From contig NZ_CP047030.1 of the NCBI RefSeq assembly GCF_009796825.1, positions 3,408,501 to 3,472,500 on the forward strand: DNA of 64,000 nt, written 5' to 3'. This DNA is from Algibacter sp. L3A6. Its GTDB lineage: Bacteria; Bacteroidota; Bacteroidia; Flavobacteriales; Flavobacteriaceae. Each line of letters opens with the position of its first letter. Position 1 is the stretch's first letter. The position numbers were made by a program, and so were the translations under genes. Positions 8,073 to 18,196 of the stretch are shown here, piece by piece. Below the pieces are notes generated by a model that was not told where the DNA came from, did no database searches, and saw nothing but the letters and a program-made list of their open reading frames with translations.

Positions 8073-10292
8073 ATGGCAGCTTCAAAAAAAATGACATTCA
8101 GTAGAAGATCGTTCTTAAAATCATCGGCTTTAGCTAGTGGTGGTATGATAATAGGTTTTAATTTATTCAATGCTTGTAAGCCTGAAGCAAAACTTCCTGT
8201 AGATTTAAGCGCTTTAAATTACAATGATTTTAATGCGTTTATTAAAATTTCAGAAGAAGGAAAAGTAACTATTTTTTCGCCTAACCCAGAAATTGGTCAA
8301 GGAGTGAAAACATCGATGCCGATGATTATCGCAGAAGAATTAGATGTGCTTTGGGAAGATGTTTACGTGGTTCAAGCACCTTTGGATACAAAAAATTATA
8401 CACGGCAAGTAGCTGGTGGAAGCCAGTCTATTCGTTTTGGTTGGGAGCCTTTGCGCCAATCGGGAGCAACAGCAAAACAAATGTTGGTTAATGCTGCGGC
8501 TGCAAGATGGGGCGTTGATGCTTCAGAATGTTCTGCTAAAAATGGTGTTATTACTAACGCTAAAGGAGATAAACTTGGTTACGGTGATGTGGTTTTAGAA
8601 GCTGCAGTGCTTGAAGTTCCAGAAGATGTAACTTTAAAGGACCCTAAAGATTTTACTATTATTGGACAAGGAAAAGGGAATGTTGATATTGATAAAATTA
8701 TAACAGGAAAACCACTTTATGGGTTAGACTATAAAGAAGAAGGGATGCTTTATGCAACAGTTTTAAGGCCGCCTGCTTTTGGTCAATTTTTAGAATCTTT
8801 TGATGATTCTGAAGCTAGGGCTTTACCGGGAGTGGTCGATGTGATTACTATTGGAGAAAAAGTAAGAGCCTATAACGATAGCGGAAAAAATAGCTGGACG
8901 ATGCCAATGAGTGGCACGGATAAAGTGGTAGTGATAGGGAAAACGACTTGGGATGCCATGAAGGGAAAGAAGGCTATAAAGGCTGTTTGGAAAACCGAAA
9001 CGGCTCTTGAGAGTTCTGAAACTCATGATAAAGTTCTATTAGATTTATTGGAAGGAAATAAATTTAAAACAAGAAGACAAGATGGAAATGTAAAACAAGC
9101 CTTTGAAAATGCCGATAAGGTTCTTGAACGTGTTTATGAGTCGCCATTTTTACCTCATAATTGCATGGAACCTATGAATTTCTTTGCTAATGTATCTCCC
9201 GAAAAAGTGCATTTAGTTGGGCCTGTGCAAACGCCGGAAGCAGCTGCTCAAGTTGTTGCCGATTTATTGGAAAGAGATCTTGAAGAGGTAAGTATCGATA
9301 TGACGAGAATGGGTGGTGGTTTTGGACGCCGATTGTATGGTGATTTTGTTTATGAAGCTGCCGAGATTTCTAATGCGATTCAAAAACCAATAAAATTGGT
9401 ATCTTCTCGTGAAGATGATATGACGATGGGTGTGTATCGTCCTTCTTCGAAATATAAAATATCAGCTTCAATTAAAAGTGGAAAAATAACGGGATATCAT
9501 TTAAAAGAAGCTTCCATTAACGGAAATATGTATGGTTTAATACCTAACTTTTTTCCAGCAGGAGCAATTGAAAACTATCAAGTGGATACCGCAAATTATA
9601 AAAGTAATATTACCACAGGAGCTTGGAGAGCGCCCTATACCAACTTTTTGGCAAGTGCAGAACAAAGCTTTTTTGATGAGTTAGCAGAAGAATTAGGCAT
9701 AGATCGTGTGCAAATGCACATGGATTTATTGGATAATGTTAAAAATAATCCAGATGCTAATATAGAATACAGTCCAGAGCGATTACAAGGTGTGTTGCAA
9801 TTGGCTATTGAAAAATCGAATTGGGGTAAAACCGAAGCAGGCGTTTTTCAAGGTCTTTCTGTTTATTACTGCCACAATACGCATGTCGCGGAAGTTGCAG
9901 ATATTACCATGGAAGATGGTGTGCCAAGTGTTAAACGAGTTACCTGTGCCGTAGATTGTGGTATTGTAGTTAATCCGTTTGGAGCAATGAACCAAATAAA
10001 AGGAGGTGTTCTGGATGGTATTGGTCATGCTATGTATGCTGATTTTGGATTTGTAGATGGTGTGCCTAAATCTAATAATTTCGATAGTTATCAGATGATT
10101 AGAATGGGGCAAACACCAAAAGTAAATGTGCATTTTATTGAAAGTGATATCGATCCAACAGGATTGGGAGAACCTACGCTACCACCTATTGGTGCTGCTG
10201 TAGCTAATGCTATTTATGCGGCCACAGGAAACAGAATTAATAAACAACCGCTTGTAAATAACTTGGAGCCTAAAGAAAAAGTTTTAGGATAA
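8073..10292 (+). CDS. Molybdopterin-binding subunit of a xanthine dehydrogenase-family hydroxylase (IorB-like)
   Basis: The 739-residue large subunit begins with a probable Tat signal (SRRSFLKSS followed by a hydrophobic stretch and a cysteine in LFNACK), so the enzyme is probably exported folded, possibly as a lipoprotein. The cofactor-binding body has MGGGFGRRLYGDF near residue 412 and the C-terminal block GLGEPTLPPIGAAVANAI, which carries the catalytic glutamate. The family hydroxylates aromatic N-heterocycles or oxidises aldehydes. The real substrate cannot be deduced. It works with the 2Fe-2S subunit just upstream and with the XdhC and MocA-like genes downstream. Confidence 0.92.
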   Translation: MAASKKMTFSRRSFLKSSALASGGMIIGFNLFNACKPEAKLPVDLSALNYNDFNAFIKISEEGKVTIFSPNPEIGQGVKTSMPMIIAEELDVLWEDVYVVQAPLDTKNYTRQVAGGSQSIRFGWEPLRQSGATAKQMLVNAAAARWGVDASECSAKNGVITNAKGDKLGYGDVVLEAAVLEVPEDVTLKDPKDFTIIGQGKGNVDIDKIITGKPLYGLDYKEEGMLYATVLRPPAFGQFLESFDDSEARALPGVVDVITIGEKVRAYNDSGKNSWTMPMSGTDKVVVIGKTTWDAMKGKKAIKAVWKTETALESSETHDKVLLDLLEGNKFKTRRQDGNVKQAFENADKVLERVYESPFLPHNCMEPMNFFANVSPEKVHLVGPVQTPEAAAQVVADLLERDLEEVSIDMTRMGGGFGRRLYGDFVYEAAEISNAIQKPIKLVSSREDDMTMGVYRPSSKYKISASIKSGKITGYHLKEASINGNMYGLIPNFFPAGAIENYQVDTANYKSNITTGAWRAPYTNFLASAEQSFFDELAEELGIDRVQMHMDLLDNVKNNPDANIEYSPERLQGVLQLAIEKSNWGKTEAGVFQGLSVYYCHNTHVAEVADITMEDGVPSVKRVTCAVDCGIVVNPFGAMNQIKGGVLDGIGHAMYADFGFVDGVPKSNNFDSYQMIRMGQTPKVNVHFIESDIDPTGLGEPTLPPIGAAVANAIYAATGNRINKQPLVNNLEPKEKVLG

Positions 10293-10313
10293 AGTGTATT
10301 ACTCATAATTTTT

Positions 10314-11342
10314 ATGACACACGAATTTATAGACATTATTAATGAAGCGCTGCTAGCTAAAAAACGAAATTTAAAGTCCGTTTTAGCATCTGTAGTGGCG
10401 CTCGATGGCTCGTCTTATCGCAGGCGAGGAGTAAGAATGCTTATCGATGAAAATGGAGGCATGGTTGGTGCTGTAAGTGGTGGTTGTGTGGAAAAAGAAA
10501 TATTAAGACAATCGGTTTCTGTTTTTGAAACAGGACAAGCCAAAATGATGACTTATGATGGTCGATATCGCTTAGGTTGTGAAGGTGTTTTGTATATTTT
10601 AATAGAGCCTATTCAGTTTTCTGATGCATTTCTAGATATGTTTTATAAGTGTATTGATTACAGATATTCTTTTGAAATTATTTCATATTTCAGTAAAAAA
10701 GAAGATGTTTTCGATGAAATTGGTTCGTTCGTAAAATTTGAAAATAACGCAGTGTTTCCTATTTCCGAAGAAAAAGAAAATTTATCAAGATTAGAATCAT
10801 TATCTGTCTTTAGACAAACTATGTCGCCAAGGTTTAAATTAATAATTATTGGAGGAGAGCATGATGCGGTTCAGTTATGTAAATATGCATCATTAACAGG
10901 TTGGGAGGTGTCTATAATTACAGGTCCATTAGAACCTAAATCACTTAAAAATTTCCCTGGAGCGAAAACATTTTATGCGGTTTCTCCGGAAGAAATGAAT
11001 GTTAGTAAAATAGATAACCAAACCGCTGTAGTTTTAATGACTCATAATTTTGCGACGGATTTAAGATATTTGGTTGCTTTAAAAGAAACGAACCCTGTAT
11101 ATATTGGCTTACTTGGCCCATCACGTAGGCGAGAAGATTTATTAAATCAGTTGGTGGAATATATTCCAGAAATATCAGATGCTTTTTTAGATGCTATTCA
11201 TGGACCAGCAGGAATAAATATTGGAGCAGAAACACCTCAGGAAATCGCCATTTCTATTGTTTCGGAAATTTTAGCTCTTGTTAGAAATCAGAACCCGATG
11301 TCTTTAAGTAAGAAATCAGGACGCATTCATGCTCAGGAATAG
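10314..11342 (+). CDS. XdhC/CoxI family maturation factor
   Basis: The 342-residue protein has the XdhC N-terminal block GGMVGAVSGGCVEKEI near residues 48-63 and a C-terminal Rossmann domain with LIIIGGEHDAVQLCKYA and IGLLGPSRRREDLL. XdhC-type proteins bind the molybdenum cofactor and hand it, after sulfuration, to hydroxylases. The location, 21 bp after the large subunit gene, fits that role for this particular enzyme. Confidence 0.9.
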   Translation: MTHEFIDIINEALLAKKRNLKSVLASVVALDGSSYRRRGVRMLIDENGGMVGAVSGGCVEKEILRQSVSVFETGQAKMMTYDGRYRLGCEGVLYILIEPIQFSDAFLDMFYKCIDYRYSFEIISYFSKKEDVFDEIGSFVKFENNAVFPISEEKENLSRLESLSVFRQTMSPRFKLIIIGGEHDAVQLCKYASLTGWEVSIITGPLEPKSLKNFPGAKTFYAVSPEEMNVSKIDNQTAVVLMTHNFATDLRYLVALKETNPVYIGLLGPSRRREDLLNQLVEYIPEISDAFLDAIHGPAGINIGAETPQEIAISIVSEILALVRNQNPMSLSKKSGRIHAQE

Positions 11343-11354
11343 GGTTTTCATTTT

Positions 11355-11972
11355 ATGAAAAAAGAAAACCAAAATATAGTCACTGTAGTTCTAGCAGCAG
11401 GAGCTTCAACAAGAATGGGAAGTCCTAAGCAATTACTAAATTGGGGTAATTCAACCTTATTGGAACATACTTTAAACACCGTTTTAGATTTAAATTCATC
11501 AGAAGTTGTTGTTGTTTTAGGTGCTAATTTTGAGATTATAAAAAGTGAGATTTCTAAATATCCGGTTGCAGTTTTAAACAATACATCTTGGAAAGTGGGT
11601 TTGGGGAAGTCGATTGCTGTTGCGGTTGAGTATATTCAGAAGTTAAACTATAAAGTAGATGGTGTTATGATTGTGTTAGCTGATCAGCCATTGATTAATT
11701 CTCGGTTTTTGGGAGAATTATGTAATGCATTTAGTCCTAATAATAACCAGATTATAACAACTTCATATAAAAATGGAAAGCGTGGTGTACCTGTTATTTT
11801 TGATAAACATTATTTTGAAGAATTAATACTTTTGAATGATGACGATGGCGCTAAAACTCTCTTGAAAACGTATGCCAATTCGGTGAATTCTTTGAAACCT
11901 CAATCTGAAAATTTAGACATCGATTCTAAAGAAGATTATAATTATTTACATAAGAAAATTTTTAAAAAGTAG
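11355..11972 (+). CDS. MocA-type molybdenum cofactor nucleotidyltransferase
   Basis: The 205-residue protein has the nucleotidyltransferase signature VVLAAGASTRMGSPKQLL near residues 11-28 and VLADQPLI for metal binding. These are typical of MocA/MobA-like enzymes. In hydroxylase operons such proteins usually attach CMP to molybdopterin to make the cytosine dinucleotide form used by this enzyme family. It starts 12 bp after the XdhC gene and closes the operon. Confidence 0.87.
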   Translation: MKKENQNIVTVVLAAGASTRMGSPKQLLNWGNSTLLEHTLNTVLDLNSSEVVVVLGANFEIIKSEISKYPVAVLNNTSWKVGLGKSIAVAVEYIQKLNYKVDGVMIVLADQPLINSRFLGELCNAFSPNNNQIITTSYKNGKRGVPVIFDKHYFEELILLNDDDGAKTLLKTYANSVNSLKPQSENLDIDSKEDYNYLHKKIFKK

Positions 11973-12168
11973 CTTATTCATTTGTTGCTAGCTGTTTTAG
12001 AGTATGATTTTATCAAAATAGAGGATAAATGTCGGTGTGAATAAAGATATTTTTGTGTCTTATGTTTTATTTAATCATTCTTTAGCTATGAAATATTTTT
12101 ATTTCAATTTGATTAAGTCTTATATAAAAATGTAATTTTAGATAATTAAACAGAAACCACTATTATTT

Positions 12169-14466
12169 ATGAGCAGTTCAGCAAAAGATAAAGCAAAAAC
12201 ACCAGAGGGATTTACCAGTTTAAAAACGGAAGCCCCACCAAAAAACACGGTAGGTTTTGGCGCTTTAAAAGCAGCTGCAATACAAGTTAATAAATACATG
12301 AAAGCTTCTGATGCGTTGAAGTTATCATTGGAAATAAATCAGAAAGGTGGTTTTGATTGTCCAGGTTGTGCTTGGCCAGATCCGGATGATGAGCGTTCTG
12401 CTATTGGTGAATACTGTGAAAATGGTATGAAAGCTATTGCAGAAGAAGCACAGAATAAAACTATTAATCGCGATTTTTTTGCAAAATATTCTGTTGATGA
12501 ATTAGCAAATTTTACCGATTTTGAAATTGGTAAATCTGGTCGTTTAGCAGAACCTATGTTTTTGCCGGAAGGGGCTACGCATTACCAACCCATTTCTTGG
12601 GAAGCTGCTTTTGAGAAAGTAGGAAGTCATTTAAATGCGCTAGATAATCCAGACGAAGCTGCTTTTTATACTTCAGGAAGAACGACGAATGAGGCGGCTT
12701 TTTTATATCAATTATTTGTACGCGAATTTGGAACTTCAAACTTACCAGATTGTTCGAATATGTGTCATGAAGCCAGTGGAAGCGCGCTTACTGAAACTCT
12801 CGGTATTGGTAAAGGCTCGGTAAAATTAGACGATTTATATAAAGCTGAAGTGGTTATGGTTATTGGGCAAAACCCAGCAACCAATCATCCAAGAATGCTA
12901 AGTGCTTTAGAAAAATGTAAAAATAATGGCGGTAAAATAATAGCGATTAATCCGTTGCCAGAAGCGGGCTTAATTAAATTCACCGACCCTCAAAATCCTA
13001 TAAAATTATTAACAGGTGGTACAAAATTAGCCGATGTTTTTGTGCCAATTACTATCAATGGCGATGTAGCTTTTATAAAGGCAATTCTTCTAAAATTATT
13101 AGAAAAAGAAGAGGAGCTAGGTAATGTTTTTGATAAACATTTTATTGAAGAATATACTAGTGATTACAACGCGTTTATAGCAGATTTAAAAACTTATAAT
13201 TTTGATGAATGCCTAAAAGCTTCGGGTGTTTCTTTAGATATTTTTAATCAAACTTTCGATTTAATTTTAAACAATGAAAAAATTATTGTCTGTTGGGCCA
13301 TGGGTTTAACGCAGCATGAAAATGCGGTAGATAATATTCGAGAGCTTGTTAATTTACTTTTATTAAAAGGAAGTATTGGTAAGGAAGGTGCAGGAACTTG
13401 TCCTGTACGCGGACATTCTAACGTACAAGGCGATAGAACGGTTGGTATATGGGAAGCTGCTCCACAAGCTTTTTTAGATAAAATTGAAACTAAGTATGGA
13501 TTTAAGCCAAGTGCAAAACATGGTTTTTCAGTTATTGAAACCATTAAAGCCATGTACGAGAAAAAGGTAAAAGTCTTTTTTGGTTTAGGTGGTAATTTTA
13601 TTTCAGCTGTGCCTGATACGGGTTATTCAGCTCAAGGATTAGCTAATTGTAACCTAACGGTGCATGTGAGTACAAAGTTGAATCGTTCGCATTTGGTTAC
13701 CGGTAAAGAAGCTTTGATTTTACCATGTTTAGGGCGTACCGAAAAAGATTATCAAAAATCTGGAGAACAGTTGCAAAGTGTAGAGAATTCAATGGGTGTG
13801 GTATCATCTACTAAAGGTATTTTAGAACCATGCTCTGAAGATTTATTAAGTGAGGTCGCTGTAGTTTGTGGTGTTGCACATGCGACTTTAAAACATAAAA
13901 CTAAGGTGAAATGGTTATCTTATAAAGATGATTATAAATTGGTTCGTGATGATATTGCTGAAGTGGTGTCTGGTTTCGAGGATTACAATACGCGTTTAAA
14001 AAATCCGTCAGGCTTTTATTTACCAAATGGAGCTCGCGTTAGAAAATTTAATACCAAAACAGGAAAAGCTAATTTTTCGGTTAATAAACTTCCTGAATGG
14101 AAATTAAAGGATGATGAATTAATTATGATGACAATACGTAGTCACGATCAATTTAATACTACAATTTATGGATTAGATGATCGCTATAGAGGTGTTTTTA
14201 ACGAGCGTCGTATTATTTTTATGAACCGTGAAGATATGAATTTACGAGGCTTAACAGAACATCAGGTGGTTAATTTAAAATCCGAATTTAAAGGTGTTAA
14301 ACGCCATGCTAACAACTTTAAAGTGGTTGGTTATGATATCCCTAAAAACTGCTGTGCTACGTATTTTCCTGAAACTAATGTGCTTGTGCCATTAGATAGT
14401 TTTGCGCATACCGCGAAGACTCCAGCGTCTAAAAGCGTGGTAATTACAGTGGAAGCACCTGTTTAA
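12169..14466 (+). CDS. FdhF/YdeP family molybdopterin oxidoreductase
   Basis: The 765-residue protein matches the FdhF/YdeP branch of the DMSO reductase superfamily. FDCPGCAWPDPDD near residue 64 is the family hallmark, followed by AAFYTSGRTTNEAAFLYQLF, VIGQNPATNHPRML and GTCPVRGHSNVQGDR. The C-terminal dinucleotide-binding domain has MMTIRSHDQFNTTIYG. It lacks the four-cysteine N-terminal cluster of true nitrate reductases, so it is probably cytoplasmic with an unknown substrate; formate dehydrogenase activity is often guessed but unproven. It stands between the hydroxylase operon and nirB, with its own promoter (possible box TAATTTTA at 12133-12140). Confidence 0.88.
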   Translation: MSSSAKDKAKTPEGFTSLKTEAPPKNTVGFGALKAAAIQVNKYMKASDALKLSLEINQKGGFDCPGCAWPDPDDERSAIGEYCENGMKAIAEEAQNKTINRDFFAKYSVDELANFTDFEIGKSGRLAEPMFLPEGATHYQPISWEAAFEKVGSHLNALDNPDEAAFYTSGRTTNEAAFLYQLFVREFGTSNLPDCSNMCHEASGSALTETLGIGKGSVKLDDLYKAEVVMVIGQNPATNHPRMLSALEKCKNNGGKIIAINPLPEAGLIKFTDPQNPIKLLTGGTKLADVFVPITINGDVAFIKAILLKLLEKEEELGNVFDKHFIEEYTSDYNAFIADLKTYNFDECLKASGVSLDIFNQTFDLILNNEKIIVCWAMGLTQHENAVDNIRELVNLLLLKGSIGKEGAGTCPVRGHSNVQGDRTVGIWEAAPQAFLDKIETKYGFKPSAKHGFSVIETIKAMYEKKVKVFFGLGGNFISAVPDTGYSAQGLANCNLTVHVSTKLNRSHLVTGKEALILPCLGRTEKDYQKSGEQLQSVENSMGVVSSTKGILEPCSEDLLSEVAVVCGVAHATLKHKTKVKWLSYKDDYKLVRDDIAEVVSGFEDYNTRLKNPSGFYLPNGARVRKFNTKTGKANFSVNKLPEWKLKDDELIMMTIRSHDQFNTTIYGLDDRYRGVFNERRIIFMNREDMNLRGLTEHQVVNLKSEFKGVKRHANNFKVVGYDIPKNCCATYFPETNVLVPLDSFAHTAKTPASKSVVITVEAPV

Positions 14467-14558
14467 ATCCTGATATTTTGATAATTCATAATCCTGTTTT
14501 TTGCCTAATACTTAATTAAACGATTGTCAATTTAGGAAATATGTAATTATTAGGGTGC

Positions 14559-14627
14559 TACGTAAAAAAACTATATGTTTAAGTATTAAAATTAAGTAAA
14601 ATTACTTAGTTTTGTCTTAAATACGTA
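14559..14627 (+). promoter_or_regulatory. nirB promoter with TACGTA and TTACTTA dyads
   Basis: An exact -7 box TAGTTTTG lies at 14607-14614. Just upstream and overlapping it is an inverted pair TAAGTAA (14593-14599) and TTACTTA (14602-14608) separated by 2 bp. TACGTA occurs at 14559-14564 and again in the leader at 14622-14627. The narK and narL-like promoters carry the same words, so a shared nitrate/nitrite regulator is likely. Confidence 0.55.
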
Positions 14628-14631
14628 GTTT

Positions 14632-17145
14632 ATGAAAAATATCATAGTTGTTGGAAATGGAATGGTTGGTTATAAATTTTGTGAAAAATTTGCAGCACAA
14701 TCTGGAAATGAAGCATTTAAAGTAACGGTTTTTGGTGAAGAACCTCGCCCAGCGTACGATCGTGTACACTTAAGTGAGTTTTTTGAAAATCAAGATGCTA
14801 AAGCTTTAGAAATGGCACCTGCCGAATGGTATGCTGAAAATGGTATAGAATTAATAACAGGTGAACGTGTTAGTGATATTCATCGTTCAAAAAAGACCAT
14901 AACAACGGTTAAAGACCGTGAGTTTTCATACGACTACTTAGTTTTAGCTACAGGGTCATCTGCTTTTGTCCCACCAATAAAAGGTGTTGAGAAAGAAGGT
15001 GTTTTTGTTTATAGAACTATTGAAGATCTAGAAGGCATGCTTGCTTATGCTGAAAAGGTTAAAAAAACAAATCCTAACCCTAGAGCTGCGGTACTTGGTG
15101 GTGGTTTATTAGGTTTAGAGGCTGGTAAAGCTGCTATGGATATGGGGTTAGAGCCACATATTGTAGAGTTTGCTTCCAAATTAATGCCAAGACAATTAGA
15201 TTCACGTAGTAGCCAGGTGCTTCAATTAAAATTGGAGTCTATCGGTTTAAATATTCACCTAAGTAAAGCAACCAATCAAATTTTAGGAGATAAAGCAATT
15301 ACCGGAATGGAGTTTGGAGAAGACGACGTTTTAGATTGTGATATGCTTATTATTTCAGCAGGAATTAGACCAAGAGATGAACTTGGAAAAACTTGTGGTT
15401 TAGAGATGGGCGTACGTGGTGGTATTGTGGTTGATAACAAGATGCAAACATCGGACGATAGTATTTATGCTATTGGTGAAATTGCACTTTATAACCAAAT
15501 GATTTTTGGCTTAGTAGCTCCAGGTTATGATATGGCTGGTGTTGCTGTCGATCAAATTTTAGGTAAGACGGAAAGTTTAATGCCTGCCGAAATTGATATG
15601 TCTACAAAATTAAAATTAATTGGTGTTGATGTGGCAAGTTTTGGTGAACCTTTTATGCCAGCATCAAAAGGACATTCGGTTATTTTTGAAAATAAAACAC
15701 AACATTTATATAAAAGAATTAATGTCAGTCTCGACGGTAAAAGTCTATTAGGAGGTATTTTAGTTGGTGATGCATCCGATTATAATATGCTTCATCAAGT
15801 GTATTTAAATGGCATGGCCATTCCTGAAGATGCTGCACAATTAATATTGCCAGCAACGGAAGGCGGTGCTTTTGGTAGCGCTTTAGATTTACCAGATACG
15901 GCACAAATTTGTTCTTGTGAAAATGTAAGTAAAGGTCAAATTTGTGGAGCTATTAAAGATGGTTCTTGTGAAGATTTAGCTGGTGTAATTTCATCTACCA
16001 AAGCCAGTACTAGCTGTGGAGGTTGTAAACCTATGGTTACTGATTTGGTAAATGAGACGTTGAAATCTCTTGGTAAAACGGTTAAAAATGTCATTTGTGA
16101 ACATTTTGAATATAGTCGTCAAGAATTATATGGCATTATAAAAATTAAAAAACTAACCTCTTTTAATGAAGTTCTTGATACTTGTGGAACTGGTCATGGT
16201 TGTGAAACTTGTAAGCCATTAGTGTCTTCAATCTTTGCTAGTTTATATAATTTCACTCCAAATAAAGAAGATGTTACACAAGATACAAACGATAAATTCT
16301 TAGCTAATATTCAACGTAACGGAACGTATTCTGTTGTTCCAAGAATTGCTGGTGGAGAAATAACACCAGAAGGTTTAATTGTTTTAGGTCAAATTGGTTC
16401 TAAATATAATTTATACACAAAAATTACCGGAGGTGCACGTATCGATTTCTTCGGTGCAGAGTTAAATGATTTGCCTGCTATTTGGAAAGAGTTAATTGAT
16501 GCTGGTTTCGAGAGTGGACACGCTTATGGTAAATCTTTAAGAACTGTAAAAAGTTGTGTAGGTTCTACTTGGTGTCGTTATGGTTTAGATGAAAGTATTT
16601 CTTTTGCTATAGAATTAGAAAATAGATATAAAGGTTTACGCTCACCACATAAACTAAAAGGTGGTGTTTCAGGATGTATTCGTGAATGTGCCGAAGCTCG
16701 TGGAAAAGATTTTGGTGTCATTGCTGTAGAAGGCGGATGGAATTTATATGTTGGTGGAAACGGTGGTGCAACCCCTAGACACGCAGAGTTATTAGCTGAA
16801 AAAATAGATAACGAAACGGTTTTAAAATATTTAGATCGTTACTTAATGTATTATATACAAACGGCTGCGCCATTAATGAGAACAGCTGCGTGGTTAGATA
16901 AATTGGAAGGCGGTATCGAGCAATTGAAAAAAATTGTTATTGAAGACAGTTTAAATATTGCTCCAGAATTAGAAAAGGAAATGCAGTTTTTAGTTGATGC
17001 TTACGAGTGTGAGTGGAAACAAGCGATAGAGAATGATAAAACTAAAAAGCGTTTTAATCATTTTGTAAACTCAGATGATAGAGATGATAATTTAGTCTTT
17101 GTTCCACTGCGTGATCAAAAAATGCCAGAACTCTGGAAAAATTAA
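14632..17145 (+). CDS. nirB: Nitrite reductase (NADH) large subunit
   Basis: The 837-residue protein has the full NirB order. An N-terminal FAD/NAD reductase (VVGNGMVGYKFCEKF; second GxGxxG in AVLGGGLLGLEAGKA) is followed by two BFD-like 2Fe-2S modules (CSCENVSKGQICG through CGGCKP; then CGTGHGCETCKP). A nitrite/sulfite reductase ferredoxin half-domain follows, then the sirohaem/4Fe-4S domain with Cx5C (CVGSTWC, about residue 642) and Cx3C (CIREC, about residue 682). It reduces nitrite to ammonium in the cytoplasm with NADH. nirD, DUF4202 and the NarX-like kinase follow closely and are probably cotranscribed. Confidence 0.97.
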   Translation: MKNIIVVGNGMVGYKFCEKFAAQSGNEAFKVTVFGEEPRPAYDRVHLSEFFENQDAKALEMAPAEWYAENGIELITGERVSDIHRSKKTITTVKDREFSYDYLVLATGSSAFVPPIKGVEKEGVFVYRTIEDLEGMLAYAEKVKKTNPNPRAAVLGGGLLGLEAGKAAMDMGLEPHIVEFASKLMPRQLDSRSSQVLQLKLESIGLNIHLSKATNQILGDKAITGMEFGEDDVLDCDMLIISAGIRPRDELGKTCGLEMGVRGGIVVDNKMQTSDDSIYAIGEIALYNQMIFGLVAPGYDMAGVAVDQILGKTESLMPAEIDMSTKLKLIGVDVASFGEPFMPASKGHSVIFENKTQHLYKRINVSLDGKSLLGGILVGDASDYNMLHQVYLNGMAIPEDAAQLILPATEGGAFGSALDLPDTAQICSCENVSKGQICGAIKDGSCEDLAGVISSTKASTSCGGCKPMVTDLVNETLKSLGKTVKNVICEHFEYSRQELYGIIKIKKLTSFNEVLDTCGTGHGCETCKPLVSSIFASLYNFTPNKEDVTQDTNDKFLANIQRNGTYSVVPRIAGGEITPEGLIVLGQIGSKYNLYTKITGGARIDFFGAELNDLPAIWKELIDAGFESGHAYGKSLRTVKSCVGSTWCRYGLDESISFAIELENRYKGLRSPHKLKGGVSGCIRECAEARGKDFGVIAVEGGWNLYVGGNGGATPRHAELLAEKIDNETVLKYLDRYLMYYIQTAAPLMRTAAWLDKLEGGIEQLKKIVIEDSLNIAPELEKEMQFLVDAYECEWKQAIENDKTKKRFNHFVNSDDRDDNLVFVPLRDQKMPELWKN

Positions 17146-17210
17146 ACAACTTCGAATAAAAACAATAATAGTTGATTTTCAAATTTTACAGTAATAAATA
17201 AAATACAATT

Positions 17211-17588
17211 ATGGATACAATACTTTCTCAATATAAAACGACTCCAATAAACGAAGTTACTGTTTGGTTTAAGGCAGGTGGTGTTACTGATTTTTTTGAA
17301 AACGGTGGAGGATGTGTAAAATACAAAGGAAAGCAAATTGCTGTTTTTAACTTTGCTAGGACAAAAGAGTGGTTTGCTTGTCAAAACGTATGTCCACACA
17401 AAATGGAAATGGTTTTATCTAGAGGGATGTTGGGCGATGATAAAGGAACTCCTAAAGTAGCTTGTCCATTACATAAAAAAACATTTTCACTAGAAACTGG
17501 TGAGAATTTAAATGGAGATTTAGATGCCATTGCTATGTATCCGGTTAAGATTGAAGAAGAAAATGTGTATATTGGCTTTTCAGATTAA
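17211..17588 (+). CDS. nirD: Nitrite reductase (NADH) small subunit
   Basis: The 125-residue protein is a Rieske-fold NirD. The sequence CQNVCPHKMEMVLSRGMLG and CPLHKKTFSLETG resembles a Rieske 2Fe-2S site but keeps only part of the CxH/CxxH pattern, as is normal for NirD, which often lacks the cluster. It stabilises or regulates NirB. It lies 65 bp after nirB and 11 bp before the DUF4202 gene. Confidence 0.93.
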   Translation: MDTILSQYKTTPINEVTVWFKAGGVTDFFENGGGCVKYKGKQIAVFNFARTKEWFACQNVCPHKMEMVLSRGMLGDDKGTPKVACPLHKKTFSLETGENLNGDLDAIAMYPVKIEEENVYIGFSD

Positions 17589-17599
17589 AAAATGAAAAA

Positions 17600-18184
17600 A
17601 TGAAACCTACAAGATTTGAAACTGCGATTGCTTTAATTGATAAAAAAAATGCTGAAGATATAAATACGTATTCGGTTTCGGGTATGGAATATCCAAAAGA
17701 ATTATTGTACTCACAACGCATGAGTAGAACCTTGTTGCAGTTTGACCCGAATGCTTCTAAAGCTTTGCAAATAGCAGCTAGAGCACAGCACATTTGCCGT
17801 TGGAAAAGTGCTAGAAATGAATACCCAATGGATCGTGTTGGTTATTTAAAATGGCGCCAAGATTTAAAACAAATGCATGCTGAATTAACCGGTGATATTT
17901 TGAAAGAAGTAGGTTACGATGATGAATTTATAGACCGTGTTAAGGCTATTGTACTTAAAAAACTAATTAAGAAAAACAAAGAATCTCAAACTATTGAAGA
18001 TGTTATTTGTTTAGTATTTCTTGATTTTTACTTCGATGAGTTCGCTGCTAAACACAGCGATGAAAAAATAATTGATATTCTACAAAAAACTTGGAAGAAA
18101 ATGTCTGATGAAGGCCATGCCGAGGCATTGAAAATTAAGTTTTCCGAAAAGAGTTTAGCTTTGGTAAAAGAAGCTATTTCTTAA
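17600..18184 (+). CDS. DUF4202 family protein in the nir operon
   Basis: The 194-residue soluble protein belongs to the DUF4202 family. Recognisable blocks are YSQRMSRTLLQFDPNAS, RAQHICRWKSARNEYPMDR and LVFLDFYFDEFAAKHSDE. The many conserved histidines, aspartates and the all-helical look recall HD-type metal enzymes, but I do not see a canonical HD motif arrangement and no function is established. Its position, 11 bp after nirD and 12 bp before the NarX-like kinase, ties it to nitrite metabolism or its sensing. Confidence 0.85.
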   Translation: MKPTRFETAIALIDKKNAEDINTYSVSGMEYPKELLYSQRMSRTLLQFDPNASKALQIAARAQHICRWKSARNEYPMDRVGYLKWRQDLKQMHAELTGDILKEVGYDDEFIDRVKAIVLKKLIKKNKESQTIEDVICLVFLDFYFDEFAAKHSDEKIIDILQKTWKKMSDEGHAEALKIKFSEKSLALVKEAIS

Positions 18185-18196
18185 AAATTAAAATAT

